The notes: generated from the sequence alone by a model not told the origin. Numbered from the stretch's first letter, positions 51,835 through 61,233 are shown. The stretch: 64,000 bases of DNA from Pigmentiphaga kullae (GCF_004216695.1 NZ_SGXC01000002.1:1240001-1304000), one strand, 5' to 3'. Numbers and translations: made by a program.

Positions 51835-52923
51835 TCAAGGTAAGGGCAACAGCAGGCGGAAATCGGTCAGGCCGGGCCGGCTGTCGCATTCGATCACACC
51901 CTCGTGCTGCTGCACGAAAGTCTGAGCCAGGGTCAATCCCAGTCCGCTGCCGCCCTCACGTCCGGACACCAGCGGGTGGAAGATCCGGTCCAGCAATTCA
52001 GGGGGAATCCCCGGGCCGTTGTCCATCACATGCAATTCCAATGCCAGCTTGAAGCGCTGCTTGGCCAGGGTGACCTGGCGCGCCACACGGGTGCGCAGCG
52101 TGATCTCGGCATCGCCGGCCGCGATACGCGGCGACAGGGCCTCGGCGGCGTTGCGCACCACGTTCAGGACGGCCTGGATCAACTGCGCCTTGTCGCCGCG
52201 GAACTCGGGAATCGCCGCGTCGTAGTCGCGCACGATGCGCAGCCCGTTCGGATATTCGGCCAGCACCAGCGACCGCACGCGCTCGCAGACCTCGTGGATG
52301 TTGACGTCGCCGACGATGCGCGGCGCGCGATGCGGCACCAGCAGGCGATCCACCAGGGTCTGGAGGCGGTCGGCCTCCTGGATGATGACCTGGGTGTATT
52401 CGATCAGGGCGGGATCGGACAACTCGGCTTCCAGCAGCTGCGCCGCGCCGCGCAGCCCGCCCAGGGGGTTCTTGATCTCGTGCGCGAGATTGCGCAGCAG
52501 TTCGCGATTGGCCTGCGCCTGTTCCAGCAGGCGCTCCTCGCGGTCTACCTTCAGCTGCTGCTCGATCTCGCGCAGCTCGATCAGCGCCGGCCACGGCTGG
52601 CCGTCCAGCGCGACCACGGTTACCGATACCTGGGTCGGCTCGCGTCCCAGGCGGTCGATCTCCAGTATCTGCCGCTTGTCGGCGAACAGGTGCTGGCGGG
52701 CCTCTTCCAGCGACTGGCGCAACTGCTCGCCGTCGCGGAACAGGTCGCCGGCCTTGACCGCGTACAGCTGCCGCACCGAGACCTCGAACAAGTCCTCGGC
52801 CGGCGCGTTGGCGTAGCGGATCAGGCCGTCGTCGTCGATGACGAGGATGGCGCTGGACAGCAGCTCGAACGCGGCGAAGGCGTCGACCGGATATGGGGAA
52901 GGATCTGGAAGCAAATGAGTCAT
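51835..52923 (-). CDS. ntrB: Nitrogen regulation sensor kinase NtrB
   Basis: Cytoplasmic histidine kinase of 362 residues that phosphorylates NtrC when nitrogen is scarce. A PAS-like N-terminal domain (about 10-120) is followed by the phosphoacceptor box NLAHEIKNPLGG, the N box NVVRNAAEAL and G boxes DNGPGIP and GREGGSGLGLTL. The ATG at 52923 is used; a TTG 6 bases earlier is an alternative. No clear ribosome-binding site is seen, and a terminator hairpin ends about 8 bp before the ATG, so expression depends on read-through from glnA or its own promoter. Confidence 0.96.
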   Translation of the reverse strand: MTHLLPDPSPYPVDAFAAFELLSSAILVIDDDGLIRYANAPAEDLFEVSVRQLYAVKAGDLFRDGEQLRQSLEEARQHLFADKRQILEIDRLGREPTQVSVTVVALDGQPWPALIELREIEQQLKVDREERLLEQAQANRELLRNLAHEIKNPLGGLRGAAQLLEAELSDPALIEYTQVIIQEADRLQTLVDRLLVPHRAPRIVGDVNIHEVCERVRSLVLAEYPNGLRIVRDYDAAIPEFRGDKAQLIQAVLNVVRNAAEALSPRIAAGDAEITLRTRVARQVTLAKQRFKLALELHVMDNGPGIPPELLDRIFHPLVSGREGGSGLGLTLAQTFVQQHEGVIECDSRPGLTDFRLLLPLP

Positions 52924-52930
52924 GGCCAAT

Positions 52931-52959
52931 AAAAACGGGGCGTTCGAACGCCCCGTTTT
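52931..52959 (-). terminator. Intrinsic terminator after glnA
   Basis: A near-perfect hairpin, AACGGGGCG-TTCGAA-CGCCCCGTT, flanked by A and T runs on both sides, so it reads as an intrinsic terminator in both directions. On the minus strand it follows the glnA stop by 27 bp and ends with GTTTTTATT. It separates glnA from ntrBC and probably lets only part of the transcripts continue. Confidence 0.88.
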
Positions 52960-52986
52960 CCTGTCTGACGACTGATCAGGTCCTGA

Positions 52987-54399
52987 TCAGAGGCCGTAGT
53001 ACATGTCGAACTCGACGGGGTGGGTCGTGGCGCGGAAACGCGTGACTTCGTCCATCTTCAGGGTGATGTAGGCATCGATCATGGCGTTGCTGAACACACC
53101 GCCGCGCGTCAGGAACTCGCGATCCTTGTCGAGCGCTTCCAGGGCCTGGTCGAGCGACGAGCACACGGTCGGGATCTTCGCGTCTTCCTCGGGCGGCAGG
53201 TCGTACAGGTTCTTGTCGGCCGGATCGCCAGGGTGGATCTTGTTCATCACGCCGTCCAGGCCGGCCATCATCAGGGCCGAGAACGCCAGGTACGGGTTGG
53301 CCAGCGGATCCGGGAAGCGCGTCTCGATGCGGCGGCCCTTCGGGTTGGCCACGTACGGGATGCGGATCGAGGCCGAGCGGTTGCGGGCCGAATAGGCCAG
53401 CTTGACCGGAGCTTCGAAGTGCGGAACCAGGCGCTTGTACGAGTTCGTGCCGGGGTTGGTGATGGCGTTCAGCGCGCGGGCGTGCTTGATGATGCCGCCG
53501 ATGTAGTACAGCGCGAATTCGGACAGGCCGGCGTAGCCGTTGCCCGCGAACAGGTTCTGGCCGTCCTTCCAGATGGACTGGTGGACGTGCATGCCGGAGC
53601 CGTTGTCGCCGACGACGGGCTTGGGCATGAAGGTGGCGGTCTTGCCGTAGGCGGCGGCCACGTTCCAGATCGTGTACTTCATGATCTGGTTCCAGTCGGC
53701 GCGCTGCACCAGGGTCGAGAACTTGGTGCCGATTTCCAGCTGGCCGGGGCCCGCCACTTCGTGGTGGTGCACTTCGACCGGCACGCCCTGCTGTTCCAGC
53801 AGCAGGCACATTTCCGAACGCAGGTCCTGGAAGGAATCGGTGGGCGGGACGGGGAAGTAGCCGCCCTTGACCGAGGGACGGTGGGCCAGGTTGCCGCCGT
53901 CGTACTCGATGCCGGTGGACCACGAGGCTTCTTCCGACTTGATCTTGACGAAGCAGCCGGACATGTCGACGTTCCAGGTCACGCCGTCGAACACGAAGAA
54001 TTCGGGCTCGGGACCGAAGTAGGCGGTATCGCCCAGGCCCGAGGACTTCAGGTAGGCTTCGGCGCGCTTGGCCAGCGAGCGGGGATCGCGGTCATAGCCC
54101 TTCATGTCGGAAGGCTCGACCACGTCGCAGGTCATGATCAGGGTCGATTCCTCGCGGAACGGATCCATGCGGGCGGTCGAGGGCTCGGGAATCAGCAGCA
54201 TGTCCGAGGCTTCGATGCCCTTCCAGCCGGCGATCGAGGAGCCGTCGAAAGCGTGGCCCGTTTCGAACTTGTCTTCGTCCACGGTGTGGGACGGCACCGA
54301 CACGTGCTGTTCCTTGCCACGCGTATCGGTGAAACGGTAGTCAACGAACTTGACCTCGTTGTCCGCAATCATCTTGAGGACGTCTTTGGGCGTTGCCAT
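52987..54399 (-). CDS. glnA: Type I glutamine synthetase
   Basis: Ammonia-assimilating enzyme of 470 residues, the usual GSI-beta length. [11 protein letters not shown] (substrate loop), [22 protein letters not shown] and [10 protein letters not shown] are family motifs. The adenylylation tyrosine lies in NLYDLPPEE, so activity is likely controlled by GlnE. ATG 54399 has AGGAG upstream. It is transcribed from a sigma-54 promoter and followed by a terminator, then ntrB and ntrC. Confidence 0.98.
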   Translation of the reverse strand: MATPKDVLKMIADNEVKFVDYRFTDTRGKEQHVSVPSHTVDEDKFETGHAFDGSSIAGWKGIEASDMLLIPEPSTARMDPFREESTLIMTCDVVEPSDMKGYDRDPRSLAKRAEAYLKSSGLGDTAYFGPEPEFFVFDGVTWNVDMSGCFVKIKSEEASWSTGIEYDGGNLAHRPSVKGGYFPVPPTDSFQDLRSEMCLLLEQQGVPVEVHHHEVAGPGQLEIGTKFSTLVQRADWNQIMKYTIWNVAAAYGKTATFMPKPVVGDNGSGMHVHQSIWKDGQNLFAGNGYAGLSEFALYYIGGIIKHARALNAITNPGTNSYKRLVPHFEAPVKLAYSARNRSASIRIPYVANPKGRRIETRFPDPLANPYLAFSALMMAGLDGVMNKIHPGDPADKNLYDLPPEEDAKIPTVCSSLDQALEALDKDREFLTRGGVFSNAMIDAYITLKMDEVTRFRATTHPVEFDMYYGL

Positions 54400-54513
54400 T
54401 AGGGCTCCTGATAGTCTCGTAACCGCCTCCGGCTCCCGGAGGCTCAAGCGTTCTCGATAATGCACACAGCGCGACCGGAAGCGATCTGGGCGCTGGACGG
54501 TTGCGCATCAAGT

Positions 54514-54533
54514 TAAGCAGTTTCCGTGCCAAC
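54514..54533 (-). promoter_or_regulatory. Sigma-54 promoter of glnA
   Basis: On the minus strand TTGGCACGGAAACTGCTT fits the -24/-12 consensus (TGGCAC-N5-TTGCW) with one mismatch (C for T) and the required GG-N10-GC spacing. It lies about 115 bp before the glnA ATG. The 368-bp region from 54400 to 54767 otherwise contains only the NtrC site at 54690-54706; an isolated TGGTGC (54661-54666) may be a weak second half site. Confidence 0.85.
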
Positions 54534-54689
54534 ACTGACCCGTACCGCCTTCCGGCCCGCTTGCGCAGGACGGCGCGGCATTCTCGCACATTGGCGGGCG
54601 GAAGAAGATGTCCGGCCACGCACCACCATGAAGCAAACCCGGCGCGACGATTCCCCATATTGGTGCCTTACGGGAAATCAGACCCATTT

Positions 54690-54706
54690 TGCACCAAAAA
54701 AGTGCA
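54690..54706. promoter_or_regulatory. NtrC enhancer site upstream of glnA
   Basis: TGCACC-AAAAA-AGTGCA matches the NtrC consensus TGCACC-N5-GGTGCA with one mismatch. It is about 160 bp upstream of the glnA -24/-12 promoter, a normal enhancer distance. It is also near the 3' end of hemW on the same strand, with which it does not overlap. Confidence 0.8.
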
Positions 54707-54767
54707 TTAGTGCTGTGCGATGGCGCGGCGCGCACGTTTACGGGCAATGGGCCGTTTTTCCGTCAGC

Positions 54768-56003
54768 TCAAAGAAACAGGCTTTGCAGGTCGTTCAGGAA
54801 ACGCCGGCCCAGCGCCGTCGCGCGGATGCGGGTCGGATCCTCGTCCAGCAGGCCCCGCTCCACGGCGCGGGCAAGCGGCCGGGCGATGGTGGCCAGATTC
54901 AGGCCGGTGCGTTCGGCGAAGCTGGCCGCCGGCACGCCATCGGCCAGCCGCAGCGCGTTCAGCATGAATTCGAAGGGCAGTTCGTCGGGCCCCACCAGCC
55001 GCGATTCGGCCAGGTGCGTCGCGCCGGCCGCCGGCTCCAGCAGCGCATCCATCCAGGACTGGGGATTGCGCACGCGCGCCTCGCGCAGGATGCGGTCGTG
55101 GAAGGACAACTTGCCGTGGGCGCCCGGGCCGATGCCGAGATAGTCGCCGAATTCCCAATAGTTCAGGTTGTGGCGGCAGCGGGCCCCGGGCCGGGCATAG
55201 GCCGATATCTCGTAGTGGTCGTATCCCGCCCCCGCCAGCCGCGCCTCGATGCGGTCCTGCATCTCGAAGGCCGTGTCGTCGTCGGGCAGTTCCGGCGGAT
55301 ACTTGGCGAAGACCGTGTTCGGTTCCAGCGTCAGGTGATACAGGGACAGGTGTTCCGTGCCGAAGGACAGCGCAGTCTCGACATCGTCCAGGCAGCCGTC
55401 CAGGGTCTGCCCCGGCAGCGCGAACATCAGGTCCAGGTTGATCCGCTCGATGTGGCGCTGGGCGATGGCGATGGCCTCGCGCGCGGCCCGGCCGTCGTGG
55501 ATGCGGCCCAGCGCGCGCAGGCGGTCGTCGTCGAAGCTCTGTATGCCCAGCGAGATGCGGTTGACCCCGCTGGCCGCGAAGTCGGCGAAGCGCGCGGCCT
55601 CGACCGTGCCGGGGTTGGCCTCCATCGTGATCTCGGCGTCGGGCAGCAGCGGCAGGCGCGAGCGCAGCAGCGCCAGCATGGCGTCCATCGTGGCGGCCGA
55701 CAACAGGCTCGGAGTTCCGCCACCGATGAAGACCGACACCACCTTGCGCCCCCATACCTGCGGCAGGCTCTGGTCGAGATCGGCGGTCAGCGCCTGCAGG
55801 TAGCGGTCCTCCGGCAGCTCGCCCTGTGCCGCATGCGAATTGAAATCGCAATATGGGCACTTGCGCACGCACCAGGGCACGTGCACGTATACCGACAACG
55901 GCGGCAGGCTGGTCAGCAGGCTGGGACCGGGCGCGAACGGCATGGCCGCGCGCGCCGCGGGCGCCCCCTGCCCCGCCGGCCGGATCGCGATGGAGCGGGC
56001 CAT
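54768..56003 (-). CDS. hemW: HemW-like radical SAM protein
   Basis: Radical SAM protein of 411 residues related to oxygen-independent coproporphyrinogen III oxidase; HemW proteins act as haem chaperones and not as HemN oxidases. The iron-sulfur motif is CVRKCPYCDF (CxxxCxxC), followed by GGGTPSLL and a C-terminal winged-helix-like domain. The single CxxxCxxC followed by DF, not the HemN CxxxCxxCxC, supports HemW. The ATG overlaps the rdgB stop (TGATG). Confidence 0.92.
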   Translation of the reverse strand: MARSIAIRPAGQGAPAARAAMPFAPGPSLLTSLPPLSVYVHVPWCVRKCPYCDFNSHAAQGELPEDRYLQALTADLDQSLPQVWGRKVVSVFIGGGTPSLLSAATMDAMLALLRSRLPLLPDAEITMEANPGTVEAARFADFAASGVNRISLGIQSFDDDRLRALGRIHDGRAAREAIAIAQRHIERINLDLMFALPGQTLDGCLDDVETALSFGTEHLSLYHLTLEPNTVFAKYPPELPDDDTAFEMQDRIEARLAGAGYDHYEISAYARPGARCRHNLNYWEFGDYLGIGPGAHGKLSFHDRILREARVRNPQSWMDALLEPAAGATHLAESRLVGPDELPFEFMLNALRLADGVPAASFAERTGLNLATIARPLARAVERGLLDEDPTRIRATALGRRFLNDLQSLFL

Positions 56004-56602
56004 CAGAACGTATCCAGCTTGTCCATCAGCACCGCCAGCGCCTGGGCGCGGTGACTGATGCGGTTCTTCTCGTCGGCCGACAGCTCGGCCGCCGTGCGGC
56101 CCAGGCCGGGCAGCAGGAAATGCGGATCGTAGCCGAAGCCGCCGGCGCCGCGCGGCTGCTCGATGATCTCGCCCCGCCAGAGGCCCTCGCCGATCAGCGG
56201 CTGGGGGTCGTCGGCCGAACGCACCAGCACCAGCGCGGCGTAATAGTAGGCCCGGCGGTCGGCCGCGCCGCGCAGGCGCTCGACCACCAGTGCGTTGTTG
56301 GCGGCATCGGACTTCTCGCCGCCGCTGCGCGCCGCGTAGCGCGCCGAATAGACGCCGGGTTCGCCGCCCAGCGCCGTCACGCACACCCCGGAATCGTCGG
56401 CCAGCGCGGGCAGGCCGGTCAGTTGGCTGGCATGCCGCGCCTTGGCCAACGCGTTCTCGATGAACGTGACGTGGGGTTCTTCCGCCTCGGGCACGCCCAG
56501 GCTGCCCTGGGGCACGAGCTCGAAGCCGCGCGGCGCCAGCAGCGACGAGAACTCGCGCAGCTTGCCCGCGTTGTTGGATGCCAGGACCAGTTTTCTTGCC
56601 AT
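56003..56602 (-). CDS. rdgB: Non-canonical purine NTP pyrophosphatase (XTP/dITP)
   Basis: House-cleaning enzyme of 199 residues that hydrolyses dITP, dHAPTP and XTP to monophosphates. KLVLASNNAGKLREF holds the nucleotide-binding SNN and K. ENALAKARHAS, LADDSGV with the catalytic Asp, GGFGYDPHF and SHRAQAL are all family motifs. ATG 56602 has GGAG upstream; an in-frame ATG at 56629 overlapping the rph stop as TGATG is a plausible alternative start. Confidence 0.95.
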   Translation of the reverse strand: MARKLVLASNNAGKLREFSSLLAPRGFELVPQGSLGVPEAEEPHVTFIENALAKARHASQLTGLPALADDSGVCVTALGGEPGVYSARYAARSGGEKSDAANNALVVERLRGAADRRAYYYAALVLVRSADDPQPLIGEGLWRGEIIEQPRGAGGFGYDPHFLLPGLGRTAAELSADEKNRISHRAQALAVLMDKLDTF

Positions 56603-56628
56603 CGTCGTTCGCTCCGGTCGCGCCGACA

Positions 56629-57384
56629 TCAGCGACCCGGATACGGTTGTGCCAGCGCCTCGCGCTGCAGGCGCACGAGATCGGCGATGCCGGCCTCGGC
56701 CAGGCCCAGCAGCGCATCCATTTCCTGGCGCGAGAACGGCACGCCCTCGGCCGTGCCCTGCACCTCCACATAGGCGCCGCTGCCCGTCATCACGACGTTC
56801 ATGTCGGTCTCGCACTGCGAATCCTCGGCATAGTCCAGGTCCAGCACCGGCTGCCCTTGATGGATGCCCACCGATACCGCGGCCACGTGGTCGCGAATGG
56901 GCGAGGCGGCCAGGGCGCCGCGCGCCACCAGCAGCGCGATCGCGTCGCTGGCCGCGACGAAGGCCCCGGTGATGCTGGCCGTGCGCGTGCCGCCGTCGGC
57001 CTGGATCACGTCGCAATCCAGGTGCAGCGTGCGCTCGCCGAGTTTTTCCAGGTCGAACACCGCGCGCAGGCTGCGGCCGATCAGGCGCTGGATTTCCTGC
57101 GTGCGGCCGGTCTGCTTGCCCTTGGCCGCCTCGCGGCCGCCGCGCGTATGGGTGGCGCGCGGCAGCATGCCGTACTCGGCCGTGACCCAGCCCTGCCCCA
57201 TGCCCTTCAGGAACGGCGGCACCTTGTCCTCGACGCTGGCGGTACAGATCACCTGCGTGTCGCCGAAGCTCACCAGCACCGACCCTTCGGCATAGCGGGT
57301 GTAGCCGCGTTGCAGGGACACGGGGCGCAGCGAATCGAGGCCGCGGCCGGACGGCCGGGCGAATGCGGAAGGGGCAATGCTCAT
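56629..57384 (-). CDS. rph: Ribonuclease PH
   Basis: Phosphate-dependent 3'-exonuclease that trims tRNA 3' ends, 251 residues. [21 protein letters not shown] near the N-terminus, [17 protein letters not shown] and [16 protein letters not shown], with the phosphate-binding Arg, are typical. ATG 57384 is the first Met of the family sequence. Gene order rph-rdgB-hemW is common in beta-proteobacteria. It is divergent from yicC, which is also the usual neighbour. Confidence 0.97.
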   Translation of the reverse strand: MSIAPSAFARPSGRGLDSLRPVSLQRGYTRYAEGSVLVSFGDTQVICTASVEDKVPPFLKGMGQGWVTAEYGMLPRATHTRGGREAAKGKQTGRTQEIQRLIGRSLRAVFDLEKLGERTLHLDCDVIQADGGTRTASITGAFVAASDAIALLVARGALAASPIRDHVAAVSVGIHQGQPVLDLDYAEDSQCETDMNVVMTGSGAYVEVQGTAEGVPFSRQEMDALLGLAEAGIADLVRLQREALAQPYPGR

Positions 57385-57586
57385 GAAAAACTCCAGATCG
57401 GCGGGCGGACCGGCGCGCCGGCGCCCAGGACGCATGGGCCGCGCCGCGGCGGCCGGATGCGGACATTGTACGGGCAAGGCCCCACGAATCCCGTCGTGCG
57501 ATTTATCATGCTCGCTCATGCCGACAAACGCACCGGCCCTGTCGCCGTGCTCGTCGGCCTCGCCCACATCCTGACAGGCCTTCGCC

Positions 57587-58507
57587 ATGATCCGTAGCAT
57601 GACCGCCTTTGGCGCCGCGCGCGCCGACACCGACCACGGTTCGGTGTCCATCGAACTGCGCAGCGTCAACAGCCGCTTCCTCGACCTCCATTTCCGCATG
57701 CCGGACGAATTGCGCGCACTGGAATCGCCGCTGCGCGAGCTGCTGACCAAGGCCGTGGCGCGCGGCAAGATCGAGGTACGCGCCTCCATCCAGCGCCGCC
57801 TCAGCACCGACCCCGAATCCATCAACGTCGCCGCCCTGGAACAGGCCGCCACGCTGTTCCGCAAGGTCCAGGCCGTGCTCCCTGATGTCCAGCCGCCGCG
57901 CCTGTCCGAACTCTTGTCCTGGCCAGGCGTGCAGGCGGCCGAGGAATCGGAAGACACCTGGCGCGAGGCCGCCCTGCGCGCCGCCGCCGAGGCCCTGACC
58001 CAGATGCAGGAAGCGCGCGACCGCGAAGGCGAACGCCTGGCCGCCATGATCGCCGACCGCGCCGACTCGGTCGCGGCCATCGTGGGAGAGGTCGAGCAGC
58101 GCATGCCCCAGCTCGTCCAGGAATACCGCGAACGGCTCGCGCGCAAGCTGCGCGACACGGTCGAGGCCGCCTTCCCCGGCGGCTTCCAGAACATCCGCGG
58201 CGAGGAACTGTCCGAACGCCTGGCCCATGAAGCCACCCTGTTCGGCCTGCGCATCGACGTGGCCGAGGAACTGTCGCGCCTGCATTCGCACCTGGCCGAG
58301 CTCAGGCAACTGATCGGCAAGGGCGGCGCGGGCAAGAAGGCCGACAAGGGCAGCGCCGGCAAGCGGCTGGACTTCCTGTTCCAGGAAATGAACCGCGAGG
58401 CCAATACGCTGGGGTCCAAGGCCGGCGGGCTGGAAGTGACGCGGGCGGCGATGGATCTGAAGCTGCTGATCGAGCAGATGCGGGAGCAGGCGCAGAATAT
58501 CGAGTGA
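57587..58507 (+). CDS. yicC: YicC-family endoribonuclease
   Basis: YicC protein of 306 residues. The N-terminal [12 protein letters not shown] and [17 protein letters not shown] are hallmark blocks, and the C-terminal DUF1732 part ends in [16 protein letters not shown], as is normal. YicC proteins act as RNA-decay endonucleases affecting small RNAs such as RyhB. ATG 57587 begins the family sequence. It is divergent from rph. Confidence 0.95.
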   Translation: MIRSMTAFGAARADTDHGSVSIELRSVNSRFLDLHFRMPDELRALESPLRELLTKAVARGKIEVRASIQRRLSTDPESINVAALEQAATLFRKVQAVLPDVQPPRLSELLSWPGVQAAEESEDTWREAALRAAAEALTQMQEARDREGERLAAMIADRADSVAAIVGEVEQRMPQLVQEYRERLARKLRDTVEAAFPGGFQNIRGEELSERLAHEATLFGLRIDVAEELSRLHSHLAELRQLIGKGGAGKKADKGSAGKRLDFLFQEMNREANTLGSKAGGLEVTRAAMDLKLLIEQMREQAQNIE

Positions 58508-58592
58508 GCACATGGGGCGCGGCTGATTCAGTCCACTGCCCTGTGGGCAATCGCGATACAGCGCGCCTCCTGATGGCCACGCCCTATAAAAA

Positions 58593-58638
58593 CCATTAAA
58601 ATGGCTTTTGTATATATTTTTATGACATAAAAGTCATA
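58593..58638. promoter_or_regulatory. AT-rich region with inverted repeats before hipB
   Basis: Two inverted repeats lie in a very AT-rich 60-bp stretch: CCAT-TAAA-ATGG (58593-58604) and TATGAC-ATAAAA-GTCATA (58621-58638). The second ends 3 bp before the hipB ATG. They are likely operators for autoregulation by the HipB-type repressor. No ribosome-binding site fits between, so the transcript may start near the ATG. Confidence 0.55.
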
Positions 58639-58641
58639 ATA

Positions 58642-58953
58642 ATGGTACTTAATCTAGCTCCGTCTGGCGAAATACTTCAGGTGCTGGGCCAACGCGTGCG
58701 TGCGCAGCGGTTGGCCCAGGGGTTGCCACAGCGCGAGCTGGCGCAGATGGCGGGTCTTTCCTTGGGCGCACTGCGCAAGCTTGAAAGTAGCGGCCAGTCC
58801 TCGCTGGAGACCTTGGTTCGCACGGTGCAGGCGCTCGGACTGGTCAATGAGCTGGAGGATTTGTTCATACTCAAGCGCCAGTCCATCGCCCAGATGGAAA
58901 AAGCCGAAGCAGCCAGCCAGCGGCAGCGAGCCAGCCGCCGGAAAAGCACATGA
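58642..58953 (+). CDS. hipB: HipB-like XRE-family antitoxin/repressor
   Basis: HTH protein of 103 residues with an XRE-type domain (GQRVRAQRLAQGLPQRELAQ, then LGALRKLESSG) and a basic C-terminal tail. It overlaps the HipA gene by 4 bp (ATGA), as in toxin-antitoxin pairs. ATG 58642 lacks a clear ribosome-binding site. Palindromic sites directly upstream support autoregulation. Confidence 0.88.
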   Translation: MVLNLAPSGEILQVLGQRVRAQRLAQGLPQRELAQMAGLSLGALRKLESSGQSSLETLVRTVQALGLVNELEDLFILKRQSIAQMEKAEAASQRQRASRRKST

Positions 58954-60176
58954 AACGCCTGGCCGTCCACTACTGCGGCTGGGGCGAGGACCTGCCACTG
59001 GGCTTGCTCGCCGACGATGGCACCACGCTCCTGTTCGAATATGCGCCCGAGGCGCTGGCGCAAGGGCTGGAACTGTCACCGCTGCACCTCAAGCTGCGTG
59101 CCACCGCCTACGGCGACTTCCCCCCCCATCTGCTCCGCCTGCCAGGCCTGATCGCCGACAGCCTGCCCGATGGCTGGGGCCTGCTGCTGATGGACCGGCT
59201 GTTCCGCCAGCAGGGCCTGCGCCATCCCGGCCCGCTGGATCGCCTGGCCTTCATCGGGGATCGCGCCATGGGTGCCCTGCGCTTCGTGCCGGCTGCACAG
59301 TTTGATGCCGAGGAGCCAGACTGGAACCTGCTGGCCTTAGCCAAGGAAAACGAGCGCGCCCTGGCCGGTGAAGCAGGAGTCGCCTTGCGCGAGCTGGCGT
59401 TGACGGGGGGCTCCCCACAAGGCGCACGGCCCAAGGCGCTCGTACAATACGACACAGGATCCGGCCACGTCAGCACGCGCGGCGACGCTTCAGGCGAACC
59501 CTGGCTGGTGAAATTCCCCGCCCTGGGCGAACACAAAGAGGTCTGCGTCATCGAGCAGATGTATGCCGAACTCGCTCGCGACTGCGGGCTGGAGATGCCT
59601 GCCAGTGCGTGGTTCGATCTATCGTCCAAACTAGCCGCCTTCGGCGTGGCACGCTTCGATCGCGAACAAGGCTTGCGCGTGCCGGTGCACAGCCTGGCGG
59701 GTCTGCTGCAGGTGGACTTCCGCCTTCCCGGCAGCGCGGACTACACCGCCCTCCTGCGCGCCACACGCCTGCTGACCCGCGACGAGCGCGAGGTGGAGAA
59801 GGCTTACGCGCGGGCCGTCTTCAACGTGCTGTTTCACAACCGCGACGACCACCCGAAGAACTTTGCCTGGCGCCTCGGGCGGGATCGGCGTTGGCGGCTG
59901 GCCCCGGCCTTCGACCTGACCTTCAGCGAAGGCCCCATGGGCCAGCACCACATGGATGTCTGCGGCGAAGGCCGTGCCGTGAAACGAAGCCATCTGCTGC
60001 GCCTGGCCTCGGAGGGTGGCGTGGCGGCGAAGGCGGCCGAGGTCACCATTGACCGGATGCTGGCGCAGGCGGCGACCTTCTCTGAACGTGCGACGGCGTA
60101 TCCGATCCGACGAAAGACGGTGCAGTTGATGAAAGCATCGATCCACGACTGCCAAGAGAAACTCATGCGGGGGTGA
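58950..60176 (+). CDS. hipA: HipA-like serine/threonine kinase toxin
   Basis: HipA-family kinase of 408 residues. Its G-loop-like segment GGSPQGARPKA contains the autophosphorylated-type serine, the ATP-binding Lys is in WLVKFP, the catalytic HNRDDHPKN loop and the metal-binding APAFDLT are all intact. HipA kinases phosphorylate targets such as GltX and stop translation. A run of eight C in the coding sequence (about 59120-59127) is a possible frameshift hotspot. Codon use is less GC-biased than neighbours in places, which with the AT-rich promoter suggests acquisition. Confidence 0.93.
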   Translation: MKRLAVHYCGWGEDLPLGLLADDGTTLLFEYAPEALAQGLELSPLHLKLRATAYGDFPPHLLRLPGLIADSLPDGWGLLLMDRLFRQQGLRHPGPLDRLAFIGDRAMGALRFVPAAQFDAEEPDWNLLALAKENERALAGEAGVALRELALTGGSPQGARPKALVQYDTGSGHVSTRGDASGEPWLVKFPALGEHKEVCVIEQMYAELARDCGLEMPASAWFDLSSKLAAFGVARFDREQGLRVPVHSLAGLLQVDFRLPGSADYTALLRATRLLTRDEREVEKAYARAVFNVLFHNRDDHPKNFAWRLGRDRRWRLAPAFDLTFSEGPMGQHHMDVCGEGRAVKRSHLLRLASEGGVAAKAAEVTIDRMLAQAATFSERATAYPIRRKTVQLMKASIHDCQEKLMRG

Positions 60177-60359
60177 TGAATGCTGAGGGGACTGCAGGAC
60201 CGCCCCATCCCACCTCGGGGCCCCTGAATAAAGGCTGCCCTACCGTGAACCGCATTGAGCAAAGCTTTCCAGGAGTAGCATTGTTCGCCAAGACCCCGTA
60301 GCCGTTAATGCCACGGCACGCCGTCGCGACTTCCGCCCCTTTCCATCGGAGCAAATGCC

Positions 60360-60941
60360 TTGCTCGACCGGCCCAACACCCAGCCCGGGCACGCTGACCC
60401 CGCCGCCCGCGGCGCCCAGCTCGCCGCCTTCGCCGCGCACCCGGACGCATTCGACGCACGCCTCTTCGCCCGCCTGCTGGCCGCCCGCGAAGTCCGGCGC
60501 GAACTGCCCCTGCTGGGGCTGCCGCAGGAGACACTACGGGAACTCTACGCCCGCTGGTTTCCGGGTGCGCCCCTTCCCCCGCTGCCGGCGCACCCTGAAG
60601 CCTGCACCACGTTCACGGCCAACCTGCGCACCCACATGCTGGCCTGGCGCAACCCCGCGCTTCCCGCCGCCGACGTCGCCTGCCTGGCGACGATCATCGC
60701 CCATGCCTGTCTGCGGCCCGATCACCTGTGGCGCGACCTGGGGCTGGCCGGGCGCGACGACGTCACGCGCGCGCTGCACCGCTACTTCCCGGGGCTGCCC
60801 GAGCGCAACACGGGCGACATGCGCTGGAAGAAATTCCTGGCGTACGACCTGGCGGTCACGCGCGGGGAAACGCCGCAACCGGCACCAGGCTGTCCGGGCT
60901 GCGAGGAATACGGGCGCTGCTTCCCGAAACGCCTGCGCTAG
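60360..60941 (+). CDS. nifQ: NifQ-like protein, one motif cysteine missing
   Basis: NifQ-family protein of 193 residues. NifQ donates molybdenum for nitrogenase cofactor synthesis and carries a C-terminal CX4CX2CX5C. Here the C-terminus reads RWKKFLAYDLAV, then PQPAPGCPGCEEYGRCF: only CX2CX5C is left, with Gln in place of the first Cys. Start is TTG 60360 with GGAG upstream. No other nif genes are in the window. It abuts the convergent SelW-like gene without a gap. A different molybdenum-handling role is possible. Confidence 0.8.
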   Translation: MLDRPNTQPGHADPAARGAQLAAFAAHPDAFDARLFARLLAAREVRRELPLLGLPQETLRELYARWFPGAPLPPLPAHPEACTTFTANLRTHMLAWRNPALPAADVACLATIIAHACLRPDHLWRDLGLAGRDDVTRALHRYFPGLPERNTGDMRWKKFLAYDLAVTRGETPQPAPGCPGCEEYGRCFPKRLR

Positions 60942-61220
60942 CTAGGACCGGTCGACGTGCCCGAGGTCGCGCCCCGGGTCCAGCCGGTCGCGCACGCGCT
61001 GCTTGAGTACCTTCGCATCCGGGAAGCCGCCATCGGTCTTGCGGTCCCAGATCAGTTCATCGTCGTAGCGGATCTGGAACACCCCGCCCGTGCCGGGCAC
61101 CAGCGCGACCTGCCCCAGGTCCGTGCCGAAAGTGGACAGCAGTTCCTGCGCCATCCACGCCGCGCGCAGCAGCCACAGGCATTGTGTGCAATAGGTGATC
61201 GAAATCGCGGGTCCGTTCAT
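60942..61220 (-). CDS. SelT/SelW/SelH-family (Rdx) selenoprotein-like protein
   Basis: Small protein of 92 residues with thioredoxin-like fold and redox motif CTQC in ITYCTQCLWLLRA; it uses cysteine, not selenocysteine. The family block GTGGVFQIRYDDELIWDRK is clear. ATG 61220 has GGAGG upstream. It follows the uracil-DNA-glycosylase-family gene after 13 bp. Function of bacterial members is not known. Confidence 0.88.
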   Translation of the reverse strand: MNGPAISITYCTQCLWLLRAAWMAQELLSTFGTDLGQVALVPGTGGVFQIRYDDELIWDRKTDGGFPDAKVLKQRVRDRLDPGRDLGHVDRS

Positions 61221-61233
61221 GGCAAGACCTCCA

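Noticed and set aside
54707-54767. Intrinsic terminator for hemW upstream of the window's glnA promoter
   Set aside because: The short repeat around ACGG/CCGT has its T-run on the plus strand, the wrong side for the minus-strand hemW gene.
58508-58560. Intrinsic terminator after yicC
   Set aside because: Only a 5-bp stem (TGCCC/GGGCA) without a U-run; too weak to list.
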